DNA from: Calendula officinalis
Taxonomy: Eukaryota; Streptophyta; Magnoliopsida; Asterales; Asteraceae
Direction of reading: 5' to 3'
NCBI GenBank assembly: GCA_963853835.1
Contig: OY970828.1
Location: forward strand, 14,513,813-14,577,812
DNA: 64,000 nt
Shown here piece by piece: positions 12,486 through 23,769 of this stretch. The notes beneath the pieces were generated by a model. It saw only the letters and a program-made list of their open reading frames with translations, ran no database searches and was not told the DNA's origin. A program made the translations under genes and the position numbers. How positions within the stretch are numbered: position 1 is the first letter of the stretch; every line of letters starts with the position of its first letter.

Positions 12486-13173
12486 ACACCCATATGACAC
12501 ATTTTAGAAAAATCCTTAAAGTAATTATATTTAGTCCTATCATTTGGTCATATTTATAGTCCTACTCATTACATGAAGACATGTGTCAAAATCAAGAGTT
12601 AATATTAAGACAGAGAATTAGTGGAATACACATGTCATCATATCTAGCGTATAGAATTATAAGTAAAACCAAGGGTTTATTTCATAGAATAGCAATGAGG
12701 TTTAAAAAGTGTTCCATCTATGTCACTCAGAGTTTATCTTCATTCTATAATAGTAACAAAGTTTTAAAAGTGTTCCAATCATGTGTATTTAACCTTTGAT
12801 TATAGGTTACCAACTCATTTTAATTTAATTTATATAAGAAAGTCATTAATAATAACAAAACAACAAAAACGAAACATAGTTAATGTATTAATTTAATTTA
12901 ATTGATTTATTTATTAAAACGTCCCACTAGGCAAAAGTATTTGTCCATTTCTTCAACAAATGGAATGAAAATTCTTAACAAACCATTTTCGTTTTTAATT
13001 TATAACATTAGTTTCTTTAAAAAAAAATAATTAAGAAAAATTTCAAAATTAAATACAAATATATTTTCTATTAGAATTCTTTTTATTTTTTTTTAATTTT
13101 TAACTATGTTTAGTTATTCTATTTGAATTACTTATTCGTATGTTTTATTAAATTATATACTAATTTAAACTAA

Positions 13174-13207
<34 letters not shown>

Positions 13208-13640
13208 TCATATATAACATTAATATTTATTACCCCGAATAATAAAACATGAAAAAATATATATTTATATTTGAAAATGGCACATATATCTTAAATGTGA
13301 AAATAGTAAAAATAATTGAAATGAAAAATTGTATGTGATGGTCAACTACTTGCAGCCATAGGAAGTCAACATGAAAAAATGTATATTTATGTTCAGACAT
13401 TGGAGTGTGATTTCAACCATTACTTTAGATTCCTTTTGAAATTGAGTATATTTTCATTTTTATTGTTTTTTGGATTATTAATGACTTTCTTATATAAATT
13501 AAAGTAAAATGAGTTGGTAACCTGTAATCAAATGTTAAATATACATGAATGGAACACTTTTGAAACTTGGTTACTATTATAGAAATAAAATAAACTTTGA
13601 GTGACCTAAATGAAACATTTTTGAAACTTCATTACTATGG

Positions 13641-13654
13641 GTCGGTTATAATAA

Positions 13655-13692
<38 letters not shown>

Positions 13693-13708
13693 GAAATAAT
13701 AATAATAA
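13641..13708. repeat. (AAT)n microsatellite
   Basis: An interrupted run of ATA/AAT trinucleotides within the right arm of the foldback region. Confidence 0.9.
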
Positions 13709-13756
13709 GGGTTTGAGAAATGATATTTAGTCATATCATTTGGTCATACTTATAGT

Positions 13757-14549
13757 TAGGGGTGACCAAAGGGTCAACCCGACCCGACTCTTATTGGGTC
13801 GGTTCCGTCGGGTTTGAGTTTAAAAATTCCTAACCCGAAACCCGACCCGATAAGGGTTCGGGTTTATCGGGTTCGGGTTTGTCGGGTTTCGGGTTTGTCT
13901 GGTTAACCCGATCAGGTTGGCCGGGTTACACATTCATAAAAATTCATAAAACATACATTTATAAAAAAATACACTGATTCGTACAATAATTATGAAATTA
14001 ATAGTAATTACAAATTACAAATAATAATATGAATGAGATTCAAAAGAACTAACTGTGTGAAACAAAAAATTTCAAAAGAAAAAAAACAAAATACCATTGT
14101 ATATCAGCAAATAGGAAACGATGGAATATTTACAATTAGATTAAACGGTGGACTTGAATATTACCAAACCATGCTCCTCTAGTCCTCTCAATATTAAACG
14201 ACGCTAATATGTAAACGGTGGACTTGTATATTAAACTTGGAAACATCAAACCACGCAAATATGTAAACACTTTTGATAGTTACTAAATTTGATTTTTGGT
14301 TTCCTTTTTTTTATATATATTTATGGTAAAGATAATAAACATGTTTAAAATTTAAATTTTAACTCTAACTCCAATCGGGTCAACCCGAAACCCAAAAATA
14401 ATAAGAATCATAACCCGAAACCCCGACCCTATAAGGAATCGGGTTAGTCGGGTCGGGTTTAGGAAACCCGATATCATCACATGACACGATTGCACCCGAT
14501 CCGACTAGCATTATCGGGTTGGGTCGGGTTGACCCTTTGGGCACCCCTA
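13757..14549. mobile_element. hAT-like non-autonomous DNA transposon (MITE)
   Basis: The 793-bp element has terminal inverted repeats TAGGGGTGACCAAAGGGTCA / TGACCCTTTGGGCACCCCTA, extended by GGGTCGGGTT-type repeats. It is flanked by a perfect 8-bp duplication CTTATAGT (13749-13756 and 14550-14557). An 8-bp duplication and TAGGGGTG ends fit the hAT superfamily. There is no transposase ORF. The empty-site version of the target (TTTATAGTCCTACTC) is visible at about 12550 in the other copy of the flanking sequence. Confidence 0.85.
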
Positions 14550-14748
14550 CTTATAGTGCTACTCACTTGATAAGATAATACGTGTACTCCACTAATTATT
14601 GTTATTATTATTTTATTATTTTTATTTATTTCGAAATCTAAAGTCGGAAATCGTTTGGGCTTAACCCTCTTCCGTTGTTGCTAGTCCATCGCCGCCTCCG
14701 AACACATACGCCGTCCAATTTTATGTGTAGTTTTTGAAGCAAATCATT

Positions 14749-16464
14749 ATGTCTCAAGCAAGAGCGATGAAATCTCATACCATCAACTCTTTTAATTATC
14801 TTTCTAAGGTATGTAATCATTCACACAGTGATTCTTTATCAAAAGCCCTTTCGTTTGTGAGAAGTTATAGCTCGCTCAGTTCAGCAGCCTCCAGTGAGAG
14901 CCACGATTTCCAAAACCCTAATGAGTTTTCAACAGCTAATCGCAAAAGCTCTAGCGAATTTGGTAACCATTATTTTGATCGAAACCCTAATGTTGCTGGG
15001 AATTATACTAGGGTTTATGACCAGAGATATAATAGCGGTGAATTTCAGTCGAATTCAGATGGAAACAATGATAATTATAATCGAAATCAACACAGTTCAA
15101 ATAGATTATATGAAGAAGGTAGAAATGTGCTGAATTCATATCGCAGTGATAATGGTATGAATTATCAAATCTCAAATGGGACTTATAATGGTCCTGTAAA
15201 TTCTCAAGTGCCGAATTACTCTCAACCAGATGAGAAATTGGATGGATCTTGTGAGGACCAGCAATTACATGGCACAATTGAGGAGCTTGATGCGTTTTGC
15301 AAGGAACGAAAATTGAAGGAAGCAGTTGAAGTTTTGGGTTTACTTGAAGAACATAAAATTCCAGTTGATATACCTAGATATATGTTCTTGATGAACGAAT
15401 GCGGAGAGACCCAAGCACTTGAAGAAGCTAAACTTGTTCATGAGCACCTCACAAGATCAGTTTCACATCCTGATGTTCGTATTTGCAACAAAATTCTGGA
15501 AATGTATTCAAAATGTGGGTCAATGGAAGATGCACACAAGGTGTTTGATAAAATGCCTCAGAGAAATCTCACTTCTTGGGACACCATGATTACAGGGTTT
15601 GCTAAAAACAGTCATGGAGAAGACGCAATCGACATGTTTACCGAATTCAAAAAAATCGGATTAAAACCCGATAGTCAAATGTTTCTTGGTGTATTTCATG
15701 CATGTAGTGTGTTAGGAGATATGAAAGAAGGATTATTACACTTTGAGTCAATGAGCAAGAATTACAACATTATTCCAACAATCGATCATTACAAGAGCAT
15801 AGTCGATATGCTCGGGAGTGCAGGGTATTTGAACGACGCCTTACAGTTTATTGAAAAAATGCCTATCGAGCCGAGTATAGAAATTTGGGAAATACTTATG
15901 AATCAATGTAGGGTTCATGGACATATAGAACTTGGAGACCGTTGTAGTGAGATTGTTCAACTTCTAGACCCTAGTCGTTTAGATGACCATTCAAAAGCCG
16001 GACTTGTACCAATAAATCCGTCACATATTGCAAAAGAAAAAGAAAAAAAGAAAAAAAATGATTTTAATCCGCTCGATATTAAAACGAAAGTGTATGAATA
16101 CCGAGCGGGAGATACATCTCACCCGGAACACGAAAAGTTATATAGTCAGCTTAGATGTTTAAAACAGTCTATGAAAGAAGTCGGTTATGTGCCCGAAACT
16201 AAATTTGCACTTCATGATGTGGATCAAGAAAGCAAGGAAGAAGCTCTTTTGTCACATAGTGAAAGACTTGCTTTGTCTCAAGCCCTTTTGACCAGCCCCG
16301 CGCGTTCGCCGATTCGGATAATTAAAAATCTTCGGGTTTGTGGTGATTGTCATAATGCACTCAAGATTATTTCTAAGTTGGTTGGAAGACAAATTGTTGC
16401 TCGTGATGCCAAGAGGTTTCACCATTTTGAAAATGGAGTATGTTCATGTAATGATTATTGGTGA
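14749..16464 (+). CDS. PPR protein with C-terminal DYW cytidine-deaminase-like domain (DYW2/MEF8-like)
   Basis: Intronless ORF of 571 residues from the ATG at 14749; the frame is open a few codons further upstream but without an ATG. The N-terminus (about residues 1-50) is Ser/Arg-rich and reads like a mitochondrial or plastid transit peptide. Residues 55-170 are Asn/Ser/Tyr-rich low complexity. About five PPR repeats follow (175-395; the YSKCGSMEDAHKVFDKMPQRN type is clear), then a Lys-rich link and the DYW domain (about 445-571). The domain has the deaminase signature HSE at 503-505, CGDC at 531-534, and the terminal NDYW. PLS-DYW proteins act in C-to-U RNA editing in organelles. The few PPRs, N-rich linker and RAGDTSHPEHEKLY motif resemble the atypical DYW2/MEF8 subgroup, which acts with other PPR proteins. 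The PPR-DYW call is certain; the subgroup is from memory. Confidence 0.93.
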   Translation: MSQARAMKSHTINSFNYLSKVCNHSHSDSLSKALSFVRSYSSLSSAASSESHDFQNPNEFSTANRKSSSEFGNHYFDRNPNVAGNYTRVYDQRYNSGEFQSNSDGNNDNYNRNQHSSNRLYEEGRNVLNSYRSDNGMNYQISNGTYNGPVNSQVPNYSQPDEKLDGSCEDQQLHGTIEELDAFCKERKLKEAVEVLGLLEEHKIPVDIPRYMFLMNECGETQALEEAKLVHEHLTRSVSHPDVRICNKILEMYSKCGSMEDAHKVFDKMPQRNLTSWDTMITGFAKNSHGEDAIDMFTEFKKIGLKPDSQMFLGVFHACSVLGDMKEGLLHFESMSKNYNIIPTIDHYKSIVDMLGSAGYLNDALQFIEKMPIEPSIEIWEILMNQCRVHGHIELGDRCSEIVQLLDPSRLDDHSKAGLVPINPSHIAKEKEKKKKNDFNPLDIKTKVYEYRAGDTSHPEHEKLYSQLRCLKQSMKEVGYVPETKFALHDVDQESKEEALLSHSERLALSQALLTSPARSPIRIIKNLRVCGDCHNALKIISKLVGRQIVARDAKRFHHFENGVCSCNDYW

Positions 16465-16669
16465 TATGTGTTATTGAGCAATATTCAAGTAGAGATGCTA
16501 TTTTGTTCACTATGAATGATTAAGTTATGTATTTTCTTGACATTTAATTCTTAACATATATTGGGCATCATTTATTTGTTACCTATATTATAAATAATTT
16601 ATTTCCACATCACAATTTTTAACTCATTAGCCATACATTATAAGTTTTATAGCCAAGAGTTAATATATA
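16465..16669 (+). other. 3' flank of the PPR gene
   Basis: AT-rich sequence following the TGA; probably holds the 3' UTR. There is no sharp poly(A) signal. Confidence 0.5.
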
Positions 16670-16941
16670 CTTCCTCCGATTTAAAATAAATGTTACACTT
16701 TTCTAATATGGATGATTCAAAATAAGTGCTACACTTTCCTTATTTGGTAAATTTTTATATATAAAATTACCATTTTATCTTTATTTAACTTTATTAAACA
16801 TCATTAATTTGTCCTTCCCAACCATATTGTGGGACCCTTCCTCACTAATTATCCCTTTAATCTATCATAATCTCTATTACAATATTTTGCATCAAAAAGC
16901 GTGAAAGTATAAGTGTAGCACTTATTTTGAATAGGAGGAAG
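16670..16941. mobile_element. Stowaway-like MITE
   Basis: The 272-bp element is bounded by TA dinucleotides. Its inverted ends are CTTCCTCCGATTTAAAATAA and a near-complementary right end (GAATAGGAGGAAG), with further pairing over TGTTACACTT / AAGTGTAGCA. No ORF. Typical of Tc1/mariner-derived Stowaway elements. Confidence 0.8.
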
Positions 16942-16943
16942 TA

Positions 16944-18030
16944 CTAAATAATGATTGTGGTGAACAGAATAAAAATTATGTAAAAAACCCCTAACATTAC
17001 AAATACTCAAAGGTGTTGTAGTTATATGTTTTTTTTTTCTATCTGTAAAGGGTATTCTTGTTTATATGCTCCCTCGGGGTAGTCGAATTGGCAATGGTTG
17101 TCAAAGATGGTTGGATCGTGCAGATGTCTCAAAGATGGTTGGAGAGAGATTGTTGATTCCTTCGGTTATTCGAAGTGAAGATATGAGAAAAATAAGGGTA
17201 TTAGTATTTTATGTGTGTAAATTTTATAACGGTGGGGCCTAAAATATTGAAGAGAATATGTATTGTTAGTATTAGTGTGTCAGTTGGAGTGTCGGCTAAC
17301 GTGACGTTAATATGCCAAACACTATAGGTGGTAGTTGGTGTCACGGTTACACCAGTCTAACTGATTGTGTATATACATATGTACGTATATGTCTTTGATC
17401 CCTTGTTTATTCAACGTCAATAATCGTAATTGTATAGCAGCAGATATTATAATGTATGGAATTTTGCATTACCAAGTATTACTCGGTTCGAATTTCTGAA
17501 AATATATTTCAAATAATGTTTTTATTATCGTAGAGATGAAACTAACATAGTGATCTTCCCTTGTTCGAATATAGTTTGTTTATACTAGTTATTTTCATTA
17601 TATGTCACAGATTGGAAATTCATCTTCATATTAAGTGGCATTTGAGAGTTATGCATTGTTATTGATTTTGGTCAAGGTGATCTAAACTAACTGTTGCTGT
17701 ATGATGTGTGCGTAAATAAAGCAATTTAGGAGGTTTTATAGTTTGCATTGAAACTAAACTTTGGCGGCTTCTGATTTGTTTCCTTTTATGCTAAAGTTTT
17801 TGATTGCTGGCCAATTAGAGCGAAAATATAATTCAACGTGACCAATTAATAGGTGAAGTGTGGAGGAAGGAACTTTTTTCTCTTTCTTGAGGCTCAAGAT
17901 CGCCTGAAAAAGGGAATGCACTATAGTTGCAATATATTTAGTCTAACAGTAAACAGAAGGGATTGAAAATTGTTGATGGGAACTTGGTGGTCAAGTACAA
18001 AAAGGGAGAGATTGTTAAGTCTAAGGTTGC
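16944..18030. other. Intergenic, no feature seen
   Basis: No credible ORF or RNA gene. TA-rich with short T runs. Confidence 0.55.
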
Positions 18031-18032
18031 TC

Positions 18033-18621
18033 GGTATGGGTAGGGTTTGGGTGGCGTGGGGGCTGAGGTGGAGGAGGGCACGACGTGGAGGGGGTGAGGC
18101 CACGTCAACGCAGAGAAACGGGTGTGGGGCTCTCTTTTTTCACAAATATAACCGTTGAACATTCAAAAGGGAAGAAAAAATGTACATTTTCGCCGGAAAC
18201 TGCTTCCGGAAAAAGCTGCCGGAAGTTGGGTGATATGCTGCCTACGTTTTTTTTCTTGTAAAGATGATACATTTTAGGGGGGTTTTTTTTGTTCTTTCTA
18301 TTTGTTGGCTTTTAAATGAGAAGTTGGGCTTTAAGGAAGTTGGGTTTTTATTGGGTTTTTTTGGGTTTTTATTAGATTTTCTACTGGGTTTTTTTGTTAT
18401 AAAAATTTAATATATAATATTATAAATTAATTATTTGAGCTAATTTTATTAAAAAACTTGAAATGTTGTGGTTTTATGTTTAAAAACAAAAATAAATAAT
18501 GAGATGAAAATTAAAATGATGTGGTATAGTGTGGTGGGTATTTCCTAGAAATGATGTGGTGTGGGGTGGTGTGGTTGCTGAAGTGGCAGGAAAAATTGGT
18601 GTGGGATGTGGTACCCATACC
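18033..18621. mobile_element. Possible TIR element
   Basis: The ends share the inverted sequence GGTATGGGTA / TACCCATACC. The body has G-rich ends (GTGGGG, GGTGTGG) and a TCCGGAAAAAGCTGCCGG hairpin near 18195-18225. No clear target duplication and no ORF, so the call is tentative. Confidence 0.3.
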
Positions 18622-18651
18622 TTATAGCCTAAGTTTTGTGCTTAAAATGCA

Positions 18652-18848
18652 CTCCATCCGTCCCAAAATTATTGTCCACATCCAAAAAAACACATAGTTT
18701 AAGAAAGATGCATTTATTACACTGTATAACCATTAACAATTTATCTTCATCAAATAACTATTTTTGGTTGTTGGGAATGTTAAAGTTGACACTAATTTCG
18801 GGACAAATAAAAAAGAAAGAATGAATAATAAAATTGGGATAGAGGGAG
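18652..18848. mobile_element. Stowaway-like MITE in right arm of inverted repeat
   Basis: CTCCATCCGTCCCAAAATT at the left and its near-complement AAATTGGGATAGAGGGAG at the right give a 197-bp MITE followed by TA. A truncated copy is part of the left arm at 12300-12456, so the MITE was present before the segment was duplicated. Confidence 0.7.
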
Positions 18849-18967
18849 TAATATTTAGTTTAAACTTACTTAGTGGTGGTGGTATAAATAGGGAATAGTT
18901 GTTAATTTTAACCTTTCCCTCATTTGAATGCAGTTATCATTTTGAAAGGTATCTAATCTCTCCTACT
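18694..18967 (+). repeat. Right arm of inverted repeat (TATA-containing promoter-like segment)
   Basis: Reverse complement of 12183-12456. It has TATAAATA at 18883-18890 and a CT-rich leader. The first ATG after it (about 19006) gives only a few codons before TGA, so no gene is seen downstream. Confidence 0.85.
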
Positions 18968-21655
18968 TCTATTTACTTTCGCTCTCTAAATCTTAGAACT
19001 CACATTATGGCTTTGGTTTGATCACTTATGGCTTGATTACAAATGACAACCAGTGGCGGACATCATAACTTTTTCTCGGCAATCCGCATAATATATAATA
19101 AGATTAAAATCCAAAAATATAGTTTAATAAAACTAGAGAGTACATGTGCTTTCTTTTTGCTAGTTGCTAAAAAGTTCACGAGCAACATCATGGTTCACCA
19201 CAAGTCACAACCACAAACTACGGTCATGAACTAATACCGTATAAATACAAGTTAGTGTTGATATTAAAACAAAAGAAGGTTTAGGGTACTATAATGAAAA
19301 TACAAGAGACTTCAAGAGCTTAAATATAGTGGTATACACAAAATAAATGCCAGTTAAACTACAAGTCAATATAATGCCCATTCCAAATACTTCCGCAACT
19401 GCAAGATGATATAACCCAAGTTTAGTTAACTTAACTACAGTAGTTAGTTTAGTGAGCAAAATTGTTACATTTCTGTTAGAATTATTTTGCTTGTATATAT
19501 ATATTCAGTTGTAGTCGATGTATCATTCACTTTTCAGTAATCTCAAAATGTATGAATGAAGAAACCATTCATAATCTCTCTAATCTCAATTTGATCTTAA
19601 AATAATACTGAAAACAGAGCTCTTTGGAGGAAAAAGACATGAATTTGGCATTTTAATGCTATACTTTAATCAATGAAATTCACCAACCCATTCAAAAAGA
19701 CAAAAACAATAACCATTCGAAAACAGCAACGTGAAGATTTCAAAATCCTAAAATTACAGATTATTGTAATTTCTGTAACAAATTGCCAACTGTATGGAAC
19801 CCTATAATAAAAAGATTTCAACTTTGAACAACATATAATAGCTAAAATATTAACCCTAAGTTCCTAATTAAACAAACATACTTGCTAAAGGTGGTCGCCG
19901 GAGGAGTTCGACTGAGAAGTTGAGCCAGGAGATGGGGCCGGCACAAGCGAAGTGCAGGTCTATGACCTGCAAATTTTCTTTTCTTCCTCTACTGAATCTA
20001 TCCCTAAAATGACAAGTTTGTTTCTTTGGGCTCCTACCATTTGGGCTATAGGCTAATATAATTACACTTCTGGATTAAAGTTAAGGGGTAGCCCAGGCAT
20101 TCATGGGCTCTATGTAGGTCCACCCTTGATGACAACACTAGCTCTTATTTATACTACTCATGGAAAGTTCTATATACTAGATATTTTCTATGATATACAA
20201 TAAATATTTAGATTTTTCTACTAGATACATATACCAGATTTTTCTAATACATGATTCTACAACATTCTTAAAGATTATTCTAGATATTTAATGGATTTGG
20301 GCCTAAATATTATGGTAATCCAAATAATTTAGGTAGCCCATTTAATATTATTGAATCAAATCCAACAATCAAAAACCTTAAATAAGCTCCTTACGTCTTT
20401 GCAGCAACTTACCGCATGAGATGGCCTGGTCAAACAGATCTTTAGTGAAATATTATGATCACGTTTACTAGGCCACATCAGACTGAATAGAAATTGGAGC
20501 TCAATTTTTAACGAACACACCTTAACCTTCAGAGCTTGCTGTTTTTTATAAATTGGTCTGTTTATATTATTTCTCAGTATGTATTGCATTTTATGTTGAT
20601 TTGGCTAGGTAAAATGTTAAATTGTGCTAGGATCTTACATAATTGGTGTAATGTGTTTTGACTTGTTTTTATACCACAAGGGTGCCACAACTGAAAGCAT
20701 TTGCGAGTTTTGTTTTCATACACCTTTTATGTAAGCTATTTTGACTCTCAAGAATCAGTAGGACTACTTTAAGCCTTTCTTCATTATAACTTACATTGCT
20801 TTTTGAGTTTATTTAAAGTTTTTGTCTTTAAACCTGTTTTATTCAGAAACAGATATGCTTCGTGTTTGTTTGATTGGTTTCAATTTTCACCAGTGTTTTG
20901 TAAGACAAAAATCCCAACATAAGTAATTCCAATAAAATAATTTAAATCTCTTTTTTATTGACTACATCAATATATATATACGTATTTGAGAATGATAAAC
21001 TTAGACAATAATATGTAGAAAACTATGCAACTCATAATGCTTCAGTATAGTTATTTAATACGACTAAGTTATAAATTTAACAAATATAACCGTTTTTATA
21101 TTGTTTATACTCTTGTTTTTACCCATCAAGTTGTTGACTTTTCAGGTCAACCAAATTAAATTCATGGTCACTGATTGTGAGTATTTTAAACAAAATTGCA
21201 TCATCATTTATTTGTTGAGTTATGAGTGTATTTTAAAAACTTTAACTTGAAAACTTTAGATGGTTTTGACGTGTAATTTATTTGTGGGTATTTTTTTTTA
21301 CCATTAGATGGTTTTGACGTGTCATTTGAAAACTTTAACCTTTATAATGTTAATGAAATTCGTATTGAGATTGTTATTAGGACATTTGCAATTCAATTAC
21401 TTCAAATATAAGGCATGTAATATACTTTTCATTTTGACTCGTTTGAGTTGTTTGACTTCCAAGTAATACTCTTCAAATTGTTGATGACAATACTAATTCA
21501 ACCCTAAACCCTAATGAATTAACGGAATCACCAATTCAAAAAGAATTTAAATAAATAATAATTCAAGTTTATTACCTATATTACATGGTTTAAACAAAAC
21601 TTTTGATCGACCATCTTGCGTGACTCGGTTTGCCCCTATGCAGATATACAAAAGT
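18968..21655. other. AT-rich intergenic DNA
   Basis: No supported gene. Bases 19880-19970 (GGTGGTCGCCGGAGGAG...) and 20140-20340 (CTAGATATTTTCTA...) look like pieces of old repeats, but boundaries cannot be set. Confidence 0.5.
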
Positions 21656-21659
21656 TAAT

Positions 21660-22640
21660 AATAATATTATAGGTGCAGGGTATCCGCTGCCGCAAAGTAA
21701 TTTGTAATAATATTAACAATAAAAAAATCTCAAACTGGTCGCCGCAAAAAAATATAGTTGTTGGGTATACGTTGCCGCGTCGCGTAAGTACCCTATTTAA
21801 TCTTTAAAGCACTTGTATTGACTTTGACTTTATGCCGGTCCAGATTTGTCGATCAATGGTGACAGAAGAGCAACCACATGTAATGTTGATACTCATGGTG
21901 TATTTTGTAATGTTGAAGCTCGTTAAGCCCATCATGCATATCCCCTCAGCTAATATGACCCGAAAGTAAGGGGTTGAAGGTAAAACCAATAAAAACCCAA
22001 ACATCGTCTATCATTTGAATAACATTTGGAGTTAAAAAATGTGTTTCTTAAAAAAAAATTGAACACGTAATTTGTGTGTAGTTTATTGGTAAAAGTTGTC
22101 ATTTTTGTGTCTTTGGATTCAAGGGTAGATATATACACATGATATACGTAGATATAGAGGAGAAATGAGGCATTATATTATTTGAAATGGTGCTGGACAT
22201 ATTCATTTGTAGTGTTGGTGTCATAAATATAGAAACATTGTATTTTGTAATGATAATACCTTTTCTTTTAGTAGTCTATCAATGAAATGTCGTTTTGTTC
22301 GAGTATATACAGCAAAAGTGGTTATAATATATAGAAAAACTTGTAACTAAACAAAAGTTGCTCTCTGTAAATTATATTACAATATACCCGTCACCGCATA
22401 AGATTTTTCACCTTTCATAAACTTCACTTTTTTCTTACCGTGCATATTTGCCGGTTTATAAATTCTGGATCAATGAAAGGAATCTCCAATTTGTCACACA
22501 CCATCCACCATCACTGTCGCCACCACTACTACCTACCAATTTGTCGCCGTGAAATATAGTCTTAGGGTACCCGCCGCCGCATTGCGCGGATACCCTGATA
22601 GTTTTTCTAAATAGATGAAATGTCAATTTGTGATGGGAGT
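21660..22640. repeat. Dispersed GGGTAYCCGCYGCCGCA-type repeats
   Basis: Related GC-rich motifs stand out from AT-rich DNA near 21668, 21765, 22385 and 22565, the last with a palindromic GGGTACCC...GGATACCC. They suggest remnants of one repeat family. There is no coding sequence. Confidence 0.4.
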
Positions 22641-22779
22641 GTGTGATCAATGTACTCTATTTATACACCAAAAATAATGATTTTTAGTTTTTATTAAATA
22701 TAAACTAATGTTAAATTATTTGATCTAGATAAAATTCAGACCTTCAATAAAAAATTGACACATGGAAATGAAGATAACA

Positions 22780-22930
22780 TTAGATTCGTTAGATGGTAGG
22801 ATGAAAGTGACAACTTTGTAATCAATAAAAATGATAGAATGCAAGTGACACTATGTACAATATATACTTAACACTACATGTGTTCAATAAAGTTGATAGG
22901 ATGAAAGTGACACCTTTGTGTTCAATCAAT
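22780..22930 (+). repeat. Imperfect tandem repeat
   Basis: Three diverged units contain 'GATAGGATGAAAGTGACA...TTTGTGTTCAAT'. Confidence 0.45.
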
Positions 22931-23094
22931 ACTTACAACTCCGTGTGCAATACAGAAAATAATACTGGGTCATAGCTGCTAATTTCCAAATACGTGAAAT
23001 ACAAAACTACATGATGAAATATCTTACAAATAAGTGAAATACAATACATAATGCAATATCTTACAATACTTTGTAATTAGTTTCCATAAAACTG

Positions 23095-23765
23095 TGCCAT
23101 TAGTTGGCGTTTCATGTTTTTGCTCTCTTTGTTGATCCAAGTTGAGTCTTCTTTTTCATGAATTCAAGTTTGTTGTATCTAGTACGTCTCACTGCACGAT
23201 GTTTTGCAACAACTTCATTAGACGCCTTACCTTTTCCTTTTTTAATTGACCCTCTACTTGTTGGTCTTTTGGTTATTGAATAAGCGTTAGTTGATGTTTA
23301 TAGATAAGAAGGGAAAAAATATCTCCTTCTTATGTAGTCCTTAATCTTTTCGTGCTAATGTCACTTTCTTTATTACCCACTTCGCATTCGGGACTAGAAC
23401 ACATTGTGTTATGATCTAGCTCCAACTTCTGTTTTGGACATCTACATAAAACTACATTGAAAAACCACAATGTCATTGAACTTTCTCCCACTTGCCTCGT
23501 AAATGAGATTCATTTCAACTCCTTTGAAGCTCATTCCAATTCTTTTTAGTTGATATGTTTCTCGGTATCCACTAACCCATTTTCTGGCACTTTCATTAAC
23601 TCATTTCAGCCGACCTTTCATTGAATAATGTTTATGTACCAAGTTTTTGTGGGTTTCCCTACTGATTTGCGTCATATAGTTCCTTACATGTCCTAGATTA
23701 TGTTTTTTCAGGTTTTTGCCATGAATCCCATTTATCTCGAAAGAGATTGACAATTCCAAAAACTA
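23095..23765 (-). pseudogene. Degraded coding remnant of unknown family
   Basis: The minus strand shows stretches of protein-like sequence broken by stops, ending with a basic tail (for example KKGKGKASNEVVAKHRAVRR near 23150-23240). It could be the 3' part of a decayed gene or transposase. I cannot name the family. Confidence 0.25.
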
Positions 23766-23769
23766 TCTA

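Larger units (their letters stand above)
12605..14605. repeat. Long imperfect foldback region
   Basis: Left-arm sequence at about 12605-12850 reappears inverted at about 13485-13750 and 14560-14605. Examples are GGTTACCAACTCATTTTAATTT against AAGTAAAATGAGTTGGTAACC and ATTAGTGGAATACACATG against CGTGTACTCCACTAAT. The right arm is split by a hAT-like MITE and an AAT microsatellite. This looks like an old foldback or MITE-type element with an AT-rich centre. Confidence 0.6.

Noticed and set aside
17921..18162. Overlapping ORFs on both strands
   Set aside because: Short, in a GC-rich patch at the start of a putative TIR element; no conserved features.
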